The notes under the pieces: model-generated
Database searches by the model: none
What the model saw: only the letters and a program-made list of their open reading frames with translations
Told to the model about the DNA's origin: nothing
NCBI GenBank assembly: GCA_963795805.1
Contig: CAWCIV010000003.1
Location: forward strand, 186,001-250,000
Source: JALYYC01 sp963795805
GTDB lineage: Bacteria; Chloroflexota; Dormibacteria; CF-121
Length of the DNA: 64,000 nt
Direction of reading: 5' to 3'
Made by a program: the position numbers and the translations under genes
Part shown: in pieces, positions 49,317 to 57,989 of the stretch
Layout: every line of letters starts with the position of its first letter
How positions within the stretch are numbered: position 1 is the first letter of the stretch

Positions 49317-50261
49317 CTAGCTGGAGAGGTCAAACGACGCCGCCTGGTCGTGGGAGGAGTCCTTCCCCGCCTCGAACACGCTCCAGCGAAGCGCCAGTGC
49401 GCCACCCACCGCGGCGAGCGAGGCGACCGTGGCGAGCGCGCGAGCGCGCTGGCCGGGCTGACGGCGGGCCAGCCGGTGCAGCAGGAGCGGCAGCGCCATG
49501 CCGGCGCCAACGGCGCCGAGCCAGAAGGGCGCCGCCAGTCGCGGTGACGTCAGGGCGCGCGCGGCGCGACCGGACTGCGCCACGTATCCCGCGAGCAGCG
49601 CCAGCTCGGCGCCCGATGCCGCCGTCTCGACCAACGCAAGCCGGTGCAGCGTTGCGGCGGACCCTCCGCGGTGGGCGGCGACCAGGCTGACCGCCGCTGT
49701 CCCGCTGGAAAAAGCCGACGCGGTAAAAAGGCCGCCGAGCAATTTGCTCTTCGCCCAGAGTGGGATGTTGGTGGCGGCCAGCAGCACACCGGTGTATCCG
49801 GCCAGCACCAGGCCGAGCAGGCTTCCGCCGAGCTCGAGCAAGGGGCGAGGCGCGAGCGTCATCAGGCCGCGGGCGGCGATCGGGAGCCGTCCCTCGTCCG
49901 CCGCCCGCGCGCCGGCCCGCATCAAGGCCACGGGGGTGAAGGCGGCGAGCGTCCAGGCGCCGAGGTTCATCGGTGAGAGCGGCTTGAAGACGCGAAGCAT
50001 GTGATGGAACCGATCCGGGCGGCCCAGGTCCTTGATCAACAATGGGGTGCAGGGAAGCAGCGCGGCGGCGGCCAGGTAAAAGCCGTCGGCGGTGCTGCGG
50101 GCGTCGTCGCGCGAGCCGAACCGCTGGATCAGCGAGGTGGTGATGAAGGCGCCGCTCCCGATGCCGCCCAGCCAGAAATAGACGGGGACTTCCCACGTCC
50201 ATACCGGACGCTTGACGACCGGGTAGTCATAGTAGCCCGGCTTCGAGCTGGGCTCGCTCAC
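49317..50261 (-). CDS. NrfD-family integral membrane subunit of formate dehydrogenase
   Basis: The 314-residue membrane protein has about eight to nine hydrophobic helices and NrfD/PsrC-type signatures: VPVYFWLGGIGSGAFI near the N-terminus and LIKDLGRPDRFHHMLRVF after TM3. Its GTG overlaps the stop of the iron-sulfur subunit. It should accept electrons from that subunit and pass them to the quinone pool. It takes the place of the cytochrome b subunit (FdnI) of E. coli. Confidence 0.9.
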   Translation of the reverse strand: MSEPSSKPGYYDYPVVKRPVWTWEVPVYFWLGGIGSGAFITTSLIQRFGSRDDARSTADGFYLAAAALLPCTPLLIKDLGRPDRFHHMLRVFKPLSPMNLGAWTLAAFTPVALMRAGARAADEGRLPIAARGLMTLAPRPLLELGGSLLGLVLAGYTGVLLAATNIPLWAKSKLLGGLFTASAFSSGTAAVSLVAAHRGGSAATLHRLALVETAASGAELALLAGYVAQSGRAARALTSPRLAAPFWLGAVGAGMALPLLLHRLARRQPGQRARALATVASLAAVGGALALRWSVFEAGKDSSHDQAASFDLSS

Positions 50262-51100
50262 CGCGATCCGCGGCCGAACACCAGCGCGGAAACCAGGGCG
50301 AGGCCCACGCCGACCGCGGCGCTCCAGCCGTACCGTTCCGCGAGCGTCTTGCGCGGCAGGCGAGGGACCTCCGGCAGGTTGTAGGCCGCGGGTTCGTCGA
50401 GCAGGAGGAAGAACGCATGCAGCGGCCCGACCTCAGCCGCCTCTTTGCCCTCCGGCATGCCGTAGAGCCGCGCCTTCGTCTCCCCTCGCGCCTGCAACTC
50501 GCCCAACCGCGCCCGGGCGCGCGCCTGTAACTCCGCGACGTCGCCGAACTGGATCGACGCCGTGGGACAGGATTTGGCGCAGGCCGGCGTCATGTCGTCC
50601 TTGAGGCGGTCGTAGCAGAGCGTGCACTTGTGCGCCGTGCCGGCCTCGAAGTGACCATCCTTCGGGGCGCGGTCGATCACCCCGAATGGGCAGGCAGGAA
50701 CGCAGAAGCCACAGCCATTGCAGATGTCCTGCTGGACGTAGACGGTGCCGAACTCGGTTCGGACGAGCGACCCGGTCGGACACGCCTCGAGGCACGCGGC
50801 GTTCGCGCAGTGTTTGCAAACGTCGGACATCATCAGCCAGCGCTGCTCCTGCCGGCTGCTGTTCGCCTTCGCCTGCTCGATGAATTCCACGTGCCGCCAG
50901 GTCGTGGCCCCGAGCGCCCCCGTGTTGTCGTAACTGTTCCCGGTCATCACGAAGCCGTCTGCAGGCAGCTGGTTCCATTGTTTGCAGGCGACCTCGCACG
51001 CCTTGCAACCGATGCACAGGCTCGTGTCGGTGAAGAAGCCCACGGTTTTCCGCGGCGGCGGCGGTTCCTCCAGATTCATCAGGCGCCGGTATTGATCCAT
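50258..51100 (-). CDS. Formate dehydrogenase iron-sulfur (beta) subunit with C-terminal TM helix
   Basis: The ~280-residue subunit has four ferredoxin-like cysteine clusters: CIGCKACEVACKQWN, CKHCANAACLEACPTG, CNGCGFCVPACPFG and CTLCYDRL...CAKSCPT. This is the 4x[4Fe-4S] pattern of FdnH/FdoH-like subunits. A C-terminal transmembrane helix (AAVGVGLALVSALVFG) anchors it. ATG 51100 overlaps the stop of the large subunit (TGATG). It conducts electrons from the catalytic subunit to the NrfD protein. Confidence 0.93.
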   Translation of the reverse strand: MDQYRRLMNLEEPPPPRKTVGFFTDTSLCIGCKACEVACKQWNQLPADGFVMTGNSYDNTGALGATTWRHVEFIEQAKANSSRQEQRWLMMSDVCKHCANAACLEACPTGSLVRTEFGTVYVQQDICNGCGFCVPACPFGVIDRAPKDGHFEAGTAHKCTLCYDRLKDDMTPACAKSCPTASIQFGDVAELQARARARLGELQARGETKARLYGMPEGKEAAEVGPLHAFFLLLDEPAAYNLPEVPRLPRKTLAERYGWSAAVGVGLALVSALVFGRGSR

Positions 51101-54100
51101 CACAGGCGTCCCTTGCGAATGTTGCAGGTGAAGGCTTTGTCCTCCTGGATGTAGACGTTCGGCTCCTCGGAGAGAGCAACCAGATCGTTCGCCATCGCCC
51201 CCTTCACCAGGCCTTTGTAGCCCCAGTGGATGGGGAGGCCGACGGTATGGATGACCGCATCGCCATGGTGCAGCGGGCGCATCCTCCTGGTGACCAGTGC
51301 CCGACACTCGATCTCGCCGCGTGGGGTCGAGATAGTCATCCAATCTTTATTCCTCAGGCCACGCAGCGCCGCAAGCTCCGGACTGATCTCGGCGAACATC
51401 TCGGGCATCAGTTCGGCGAGCCATCCATTCCAGCGTGACATGACTCCCGAGAGATATTGCTCGGTGACGCGGTAGGTCGTGACGGCAAACGGGAACCGGG
51501 GGTCGCCCGGCGGACTGAGCCGGTTGTCCTTTCGGGCCATCCGCTTGGCAACCGGACTGCTCTGCTGGTCGTACAGCGAATTGGTCAGGGGGGACTCGAG
51601 CGGCTCATAGTACGTCGGCAACGGGCCGTCCTTGAGCCCGCTTGGCGCAAAGAGCCAGCCACGCCCGTCGGCCTTCAGGGTGAACGGGTCCGATCCTGAG
51701 TGCGCGTCCGTCCCGGAGCCATCCACATCTGCCGGCGTTTCAGGGGCCTTTTCTTCCGGAAAATCAGGGACATCGAGGCCGGTCCACCTCTTTTGCGCCG
51801 CGTCCCACCAGACGTACTTCTTGCGCTCGGACCACGGCCGCCCCTGCGGGTCTGCCGAGGCGCGGTTGTAGAGCATCCGGCGGTTCCCAGGCCAGGAAAA
51901 GCCCCACTCGGGGCTCACCCAGCCGTCGCCCTTGTTCCGGCGGCGCGCCATGTTCTGCCCCTCGCCCGGAAACACGCCCGAGTAGATCCAGACGCCGCAG
52001 GCCGTCGATCCGTCGTCCTTGAGCGCGGGAAATCCGGAGAGCTGCTTCCGATCGCTGACGGTGAAGCCGTTGATCTCCTTGAGGACGCGCTCGGCGGACG
52101 GCTCGTCCCGGATGCGCCAGCGCGGATCGGCCTTCTCCGGGAGGTAATCCCAGGTCAGGCTCAGCAAGCCCTGGTCTTTTGCCGCGGTCGAATCCTTGTA
52201 GAGCGTCTTGAGGCGTCGACCGAGGTGATAGACAAACCAGAGATCGGACCGCGTGTCGCCCCTCGGGTCGACGGCCTTGTCGTGCCACTGGAGCAGGCGC
52301 TGCGTATTCGTGAAGGTGCCGTCCTTTTCTGCCGGAGCCGCCGTCGGCATCAGGAAAACCTCGGTCTTGATTGTCTTCGGATCGACGCCCTCCGGAGCGG
52401 CGTACCAGAAGGCGGCGGTCTCCGTCTCGTAAAGGTCGATGGTGACGAGCCAGTCGAGCTCACGCAGGGCCTTGCGTTGGAGGCGCGCGTTGGGACTCCC
52501 CGCGGCGGGGTTCTGGCCGAACACGATGAATCCCCGAACCCTGCCATCAGCCATCTCGGCCGTCGTGGTGATATGCGAGTGATCGCCGGTGATCTTCGGG
52601 ATCCACTGGTAGCCGAACTCGTTCGCCTTCGAGGCCGCGTCGCCATACCACGCCTTCAGCAGGGAGACCATGAACTTGGGCAGATTGGACCAGTACCCAC
52701 CGCGAATTTGGGATTCGCGCATGTACTGGTCCAGGGAGTCATCACCCTTGAAACTGGCGGGTTGCGGCAGGTAGCCGGGCAGGAGGTCGAACAGGGTCGG
52801 CACGTCGGTCGACCCCTGGATTGAGGCGTGGCCGCGCAGCGCCATGATCCCGCCGCCGGGCCGTCCCATGTTGCCGAGCAGGAGTTGAAGAATGCCCGCG
52901 GCCCGAATGATCTGCGGCCCGAATGACTGCTGAGTCCAGCCCACCGCGTAGCAAATCGCCGCGGTTTTCTCGCGCCCGGAGTTCTTTGCCAGGATCTCGG
53001 CCACCTCGATGAGCAAGGCCCTGGGTGTCCCACAGATCTGCTCGACCAGCTCCGGCGTGTAGCGCGCGAAATGCCGCTTGAGGATCTGAAAGACGCAGCG
53101 CGGATCCTGCAGGGTTTCGTCGCGGTAGGGCGCGTGCTTTGCCGGACTCGTCCCTTCCTGACCATGTCCGGAGTGGGAAGCGTCGTCCTCGTTCTCGGTC
53201 GGTGGACCGGCGTACGTCCAGGTGGCGGTGTCGTAGCGATTGTTTTTGGCGTCAAAGCCGGAGAACATCCCGTCGTTGTCCTCGGCATCCACGTAGCGCT
53301 CGTCAACGATGGTGGAGGCGTTGGTGTACGCGGTCACGTATTCCTTGAACCACTTGTCGTGGGTCAGGACGTAGTTGATGAGCCCGCCAAGGAAGGCGAT
53401 ATCCGTGCCCGGCCTGATCGGCACGTAGAGGCTGGCCGCCGCCGAGGTCCGCGTGAAGCGAGGATCGACATGGATGATTGGGGCGCCCTTTTCCTTCGCC
53501 TTCATCGGCCAGCGAAAGCCGACTGGATGCGCTTCGGCCATGTTCGATCCCATGATCAGAATCGCGTCGGCATTCGCCAGGTCCTGCTGAAACGTGGTAG
53601 CACCGCCTCGGCCGAAGCTTGTCCCCAGACCGGGGACCGTCGAGCTATGTCATATTCGGGCCTGGTTTTCGATCGAGACCACGCCCAATCCGCCGCCGAA
53701 CAACTTTTTGATCAGATAGTTCTCTTCGTTGTCCATGGTCGCACCGCCAAGGGTCGCGATGGCGGTCGTGTGATTGACGAGCTTCCCATCCTCGGTCCGC
53801 TCCACGAAGGTCTCGTCGCGGGTCTGCTTGATCAACTGGGCGACGCGGTCCATCGCCCACTCGAGTGGCCGATCCTCCCAGTGATCGGAATAGGGCGCGC
53901 GATAGCGCACCGTCTGCACCCGGTTCGGATTGACGACGTACTGGTAGGTCGAAGCCCCCTTGGGGCACAGCGTCCCCTCGTTGATCGGTGACTCGGGATT
54001 CCCCTCGATGTCGATGATCTTGTCGTCCTTGACGTAGATCAGCTGGCTGCAGCCGACCGCACAGTAGGGGCAGACCGAGGCCACCACGCGATCGGCCGTC

Positions 54101-54177
54101 CGTGTCCGAGGCGCCTTTTCGACCGACTCGCGAGAGACCGGCTGCGGCGTAACCCCGATCCGGCTGATCGGCCCCAA
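51100..54177 (-). CDS. fdhA: Selenocysteine formate dehydrogenase, catalytic (alpha) subunit
   Basis: The in-frame TGA at 53650-53652 is read as Sec176 in ENQARI-U-HSSTVPGLG, the same context as FdnG/FdoG (ARIUHSPTV). The protein continues without a stop to 1,025 residues, as in the family. An N-terminal [4Fe-4S] site is CPYCAVGC...LCPKG. IMGSNMAEAHPVGF and the C-terminal molybdopterin dinucleotide domain follow. A SECIS hairpin lies just after the TGA. Start TTG 54177 is the only good choice, because an in-frame TGA lies nine codons upstream; the protein therefore has no twin-arginine signal peptide and probably faces the cytoplasm. Automated calling would split it in two. Confidence 0.95.
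53621..53637 (-). promoter_or_regulatory. Bacterial SECIS hairpin
   Basis: On the minus (coding) strand GTCCCC-GGTCT-GGGGAC forms a perfect six-pair stem with a GGUCU loop, starting ~12 bases after the UGA. The E. coli fdhF/fdnG elements have the apical loop AGGUCU at a similar distance, and SelB recognises its GU. The rest of the element (ACGGTCCCC... region) extends the stem base. SelB and SelA genes lie at 12.6-15.8 kb. Confidence 0.9.
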
Positions 54178-54294
54178 CCTCGATTCAGGTTCCTGGATGG
54201 CTCACCCTCCCCGCTCCGTGCTGACTCCGTATGCAGCATAGGGAGGCCAGGGCCCGGAGTGCAAATCGTCAGCCCGTAACCTGAGCTGGTACCT

Positions 54295-54429
54295 ATGGTT
54301 GTGATCAAGCGGTGGCTCGTGGTGCTGCTCGCCGGCATGGCGCTGGCCGGGACGCTGGCCGCATGCGGCGGTAGCGGCTCGAACTCCGGCGGCTCGACCA
54401 CGTCGAGCGGCTCCCAACCCGGCTACTAG
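54295..54429 (+). CDS. Small 44-residue lipoprotein
   Basis: The frame runs from ATG 54295 to TAG 54427-54429. It encodes a signal peptide (MVVIKRWLVVLLAGMALAG) with lipobox LAAC and a very short Gly/Ser/Thr-rich mature part (CGGSGSNSGGSTTSSG...). It is divergent from the formate dehydrogenase operon and just upstream of the DUF1800/DUF1501 pair. A GTG at 54301 is an alternative start. Proteins of this kind may be lipid-anchored linkers; no function is known. Confidence 0.65.
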   Translation: MVVIKRWLVVLLAGMALAGTLAACGGSGSNSGGSTTSSGSQPGY

Positions 54430-54525
54430 CCACAAAGCAAGCCCCTCAGCCGGCGGCCGTTGTATTCGGGACGGCTCTCAGCGGCGTCTCAGCCTATTTT
54501 TACGAGCCGCCCCTACCCTCAAACC

Positions 54526-55983
54526 ATGGACGACACAACCCTGACCGGGTCGCCCACCGCCCGGCGGCCGATCTGGCAGCGGCCAGTCTCGCGCCGGACG
54601 GTGTTGGCTGCGAGCGCCACCGCGGCGGCCGCGGCCGGCGTCGCCGCGCTCTGGCGGGGTAACGACCTCAACGCCGTCCTGAACCAGGTCCGCGACCTGA
54701 CGCATCCCTACCCCGGCGCGCTCAAGAGCGAGCGCGTCCGCATCGCGCATCTGCTGCGGCGTGGCGGCTTTGGCGCCACGACCGCCGAGCTGGATCGCTA
54801 CGCGAAACTTGGGACCGCGGCGACAACGGCCGCCTTGCTCAACTACCAGCCGACGTCGAACGCGGCTCTCGAGGCGACGCTGCCCGTCATCAACCTGTCT
54901 ACCGCAAACGGACCGACCGCCGCGTCGATCCAGGCCTGGTGGTTGCAACGGATGGCGCTAACCGCTCGACCCCTCGAGGAGAAGATGACACTCTTCTGGC
55001 ACGGGCTCCTGACGAGTGGGCTCGACAAGTCGGGGACGGCCCAGATGCTGACGCAGAACGACCTCTTCCGCTCGAAGGCCCTGGGCAATTTCGATGACCT
55101 CCTGAAGGCGGTGTCGCGAGACCCGGCGATGATGGTCTACCTCGACACGGAGACGAACCGAAAGGGGAAGCCGAACGAGAACTACGCGCGCGAGCTGATG
55201 GAGCTGTTTACGACCGGCATCGGCCACTACACGGAGACGGATGTTCGCGAGTCCGCCCGGGCATTCACCGGATGGACCCTGGTCGGCGGAAAGCAGAACC
55301 GTTACGCCACGGACTCGCTGTTCGTCGCCCGGCTACACGACGCGACCGCGAAGACGTTCATGGGCAAGACGGGCAACTTCACCGGCGACAACATCGTCGA
55401 CATGCTGGTGCCGCTGCGGGCCACCGCCGAGCATCTGTCGAGCCGGCTCTTCAGCTTCTTTGCGTATCCGAATCCCGAGGCCGACGTGGTCCACCACCTG
55501 GCCGACGTCTTTCAGGCGAAGCGATACAACGTCGGAGCCGTCGTCAAAGAGATCTTCGCGATGGACGCTTTCTACTCGGACAAGGCCTACCGCGCCTCGA
55601 TCAAGAGCCCGGCCGAGCTCGTCGCCCAGACGCTCAAGGCGACCACCGCCGACCAGAAGGGTTATACCGCGGCCGCCGGAGCCATGGCGGCCATGGGCCA
55701 GATCCTCTTCTATCCACCCAATGTGGCGGGCTGGCCGTCGGGCACGTCGTGGATCAACAGCTCGACGCTGCTCAACCGGATCAACTTCGCGAACGCAGCC
55801 ACGGCGCGCGTCCGTCCGGCGCTCAAGGCGCAATCGCTCGACGCCTTGCTGGATTCGCTGGTGGACTCCAACGTCACGCCAGGCACCCACGACCAGTTGC
55901 AGGCATTTGCCACCGCGCACCCGGACGACCATGCCGGGCTGCTGTTCATGGTGCTCGCGACGCCGGAATTCCAGTTGAGCTGA
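54526..55983 (+). CDS. DUF1800-family protein with Tat signal
   Basis: The product has 485 residues from ATG 54526, six bases after TACCCT (54514-54519). A twin-arginine signal (PVSRRTVLAASATAAAAAGV) is followed by the DUF1800 body: HLLRRGGFGATTAELDRYAKLG, MTLFWHGLLTS, NENYARELMELFTTGIGHYTETDVRESARAFTGWT, and IFFYPPNVAGWPSG-like GQILFYPPNVAGWPSG. The family is always seen with DUF1501, as here, 16 bp downstream. The role of the pair is unproven. Confidence 0.92.
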   Translation: MDDTTLTGSPTARRPIWQRPVSRRTVLAASATAAAAAGVAALWRGNDLNAVLNQVRDLTHPYPGALKSERVRIAHLLRRGGFGATTAELDRYAKLGTAATTAALLNYQPTSNAALEATLPVINLSTANGPTAASIQAWWLQRMALTARPLEEKMTLFWHGLLTSGLDKSGTAQMLTQNDLFRSKALGNFDDLLKAVSRDPAMMVYLDTETNRKGKPNENYARELMELFTTGIGHYTETDVRESARAFTGWTLVGGKQNRYATDSLFVARLHDATAKTFMGKTGNFTGDNIVDMLVPLRATAEHLSSRLFSFFAYPNPEADVVHHLADVFQAKRYNVGAVVKEIFAMDAFYSDKAYRASIKSPAELVAQTLKATTADQKGYTAAAGAMAAMGQILFYPPNVAGWPSGTSWINSSTLLNRINFANAATARVRPALKAQSLDALLDSLVDSNVTPGTHDQLQAFATAHPDDHAGLLFMVLATPEFQLS

Positions 55984-55999
55984 ATGGAGATGAACCACC

Positions 56000-57247
56000 A
56001 TGTTTAATCGCCGCGAACTCCTCAAGCAAGGCCTGTTGCCGGTTTTCGCCGGATCAGCGGTGCCCACGATCTTCGCCAACGGCATCGCCGCCGCGGCAGC
56101 CGACTCCCCGAATTCAGCGCCGAGCGATCGCGTGCTCGTCCTCGTCCAGCTCGCGGGGGGCAATGACGGCCTGAACACCGTGATCCCGTACCAGGACGGC
56201 GCCTACCACGACGCCAGGCCGACGCTCCGGCAGGACACCGGGGTGCTGACGCTCAACGCCCAGCTCGGACTGCACCCCAATTTGAAGGGACTCAAGGCCA
56301 GCTGGGACGCAGGCCAGCTGGCGATCGTCCAGGGCGTCGGCTATCCGTCGCCGAACCTCTCGCACTTCGCATCGATGTCGATCTGGGAGACCGCCAGCGT
56401 CCAGGGCGGCTTTGGCGATGGGTGGTTAGGTCGGTACCTCAACTACCTGGACCAGGTTGGCGAAAACCCGAATCACGCGCTCGAGGGCGTGAGCGCCGGG
56501 ACCCTGGTCGCGCCCGAGTTGCGCTCCAAGTCACCTGTCCTCGCGCTCCAGTCCTTGAGCAACTTTCGGATCCAGCCGGTCAACGAGCACGGCACGATGG
56601 TTGACGTCGAGAACCCGTTGATGAAGTTTTACGGCGCCTTCAAGAACGCCGGGCCCGCGCCCTACGGCGCCTTGTTCGATACCACGCTCCAGGAAGCGCT
56701 GCAGACCTCGAAGACGCTCCGCGCGACGGACGCGACCTATCAAGCCAAGGCGACGTACCCGGCGAAGAGCCCGATTGCCAGCTCGCTCAAGCTGGTCGCC
56801 GAGACGATCGTCTCGGGGCTTGGCGTTCGGGTGGCCCACGTGACACTCGGAGGCTTCGACAACCACGCACGCGAGAAGCCGGTCCACGACAAGCTCCTGC
56901 TCGACCTGGACCAGGCGCTGGCGGCTTTCATGCAGGACCTGCAGGGTCACGGATTCGGTGACCGGGTGCTGGTGATGACCTGGTCGGAGTTCGGCCGCCG
57001 CGTCAATGAGAACGGCAGCGCCGGCACCGACCACGGCACGGCGGCGCCGATGTTCCTCCTGGGCGCGCCGGTGAAAGGCGGGCTCTACGGCGAGCAGCCG
57101 AGCCTGACCACCCTCGACCACGGCAACCTGAAGTTCACGACCGACTTCCGGTCGGTTTATGCCTCGGTGCTGCAGAACTACCTGAAGGCGCCGGCCTCAG
57201 ACCTGCTGGGCGGGAACTTCGAGCTCCTGCCGTTGCTGAAGGCCTGA
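56000..57247 (+). CDS. DUF1501-family protein with Tat signal
   Basis: This 415-residue protein belongs to the alkaline-phosphatase/sulfatase-like fold. A twin-arginine motif (NRRELLKQGLLP) is followed by LVQLAGGNDGLNTVIPY, LHPNLKGLKASWDAGQLAIVQGVGYPSPNLSHF, VAHVTLGGFDNHA, and the late MTWSEFGRRVNENGSAGTDHGTAAPMFLLG. It is exported and acts outside the membrane. It is the partner of the DUF1800 gene and probably co-translated with it from a GGAGATGAACC ribosome-binding sequence. Confidence 0.93.
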   Translation: MFNRRELLKQGLLPVFAGSAVPTIFANGIAAAAADSPNSAPSDRVLVLVQLAGGNDGLNTVIPYQDGAYHDARPTLRQDTGVLTLNAQLGLHPNLKGLKASWDAGQLAIVQGVGYPSPNLSHFASMSIWETASVQGGFGDGWLGRYLNYLDQVGENPNHALEGVSAGTLVAPELRSKSPVLALQSLSNFRIQPVNEHGTMVDVENPLMKFYGAFKNAGPAPYGALFDTTLQEALQTSKTLRATDATYQAKATYPAKSPIASSLKLVAETIVSGLGVRVAHVTLGGFDNHAREKPVHDKLLLDLDQALAAFMQDLQGHGFGDRVLVMTWSEFGRRVNENGSAGTDHGTAAPMFLLGAPVKGGLYGEQPSLTTLDHGNLKFTTDFRSVYASVLQNYLKAPASDLLGGNFELLPLLKA

Positions 57248-57362
57248 AACGGGAGGACCCGCCGGCCTTCGAGCGCTCCCTGGCGAAGCTCCGGGCGGCC
57301 AACCCCACGTCCGTTCATTTCTGTCACGACAAGCGCACCTGGCACCAACCACGAGTTCAGGT

Positions 57363-57399
57363 TTGACAGGTATCGTGTAGTGGGTAACAATGAACCACT
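57363..57399 (+). promoter_or_regulatory. Promoter and candidate MarR operator
   Basis: TTGACA (57363-57368) and TAACAA/AACAAT (57385-57391), 16-17 bp apart, form a good sigma-70 promoter. AGTGG (57379-57383) and CCACT (57395-57399) are inverted halves of a 21-bp dyad centred on the -10/start region, a usual place for an autoregulatory MarR site. If transcription starts near 57398 the true protein start may be ATG 57405. Confidence 0.5.
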
Positions 57400-57989
57400 T
57401 CACTATGCAGAACCCCCAACCCGGCGCTCACCTCGACTTCGGAAGCCACCTGTGCACCGGCCCGGACGGCCGGCTCTTCGACCGCCGGGTCCGCGAGATG
57501 CTTGCCAGGGACCCCGTCGGCCAGTCCAATAGCGAGGCGTCAGAGGCCGTCGCTGCCATGCGGATGGCCGGCAAGGCGATGCGCCATCAGATGGGCCGCT
57601 TTGCCGAACGCCACGGCCTGAGCGAGGGACGGCTCTTCGTTCTCTTCCAGCTCGGCCGTGCCGAGCAGCACCAGCTGCCGCTTGGCGAGATCGCCGAGCA
57701 CCTGGACGTCAGCCCGCGCAACGTGACCGGGCTGATCGACCATCTGGAGAAGGATGGCCTGGTCGAGCGTGTGCCCGACAGCGCCGACCGGCGATCGATT
57801 CAGGCCCGCCTGACCGCGACTGGCCTCAAGACGGTCGAAGACCTCTGGCAGCAGGCCCGCGATGGCCAGGTGGCGATGGTTGCCGACTTCTCCTCCGAAG
57901 AACTGGCGCAGCTGCGCCATCTGTGTTTACGTCTCGTCGAAAAATTGGCTGGCGGCAAGTTTGCCGCTGAGAAGAGGAGCAAGGTATGA
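57390..57989 (+). CDS. MarR-family regulator
   Basis: The protein has 199 residues (194 if ATG 57405 is used). The winged helix contains LPLGEIAEHLDVSPRNVTGLIDHLEKDGLVERVPDSADRRSIQARLTATG, the MarR signature with the conserved DxRxxxxxLT wing. A ~60-residue N-terminal extension is longer than usual. Its stop overlaps the ATG of the exporter gene (ATGA). It is expected to repress this operon and to be relieved by a ligand. Confidence 0.93.
   Translation: MNHFTMQNPQPGAHLDFGSHLCTGPDGRLFDRRVREMLARDPVGQSNSEASEAVAAMRMAGKAMRHQMGRFAERHGLSEGRLFVLFQLGRAEQHQLPLGEIAEHLDVSPRNVTGLIDHLEKDGLVERVPDSADRRSIQARLTATGLKTVEDLWQQARDGQVAMVADFSSEELAQLRHLCLRLVEKLAGGKFAAEKRSKV

Noticed and set aside
51100..54177. Formate dehydrogenase large subunit as a broken or two-gene pseudogene
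   Set aside because: The interrupting codon is UGA at the conserved Sec position with a matching SECIS, and selA/selB are present; selenocysteine decoding explains it fully.
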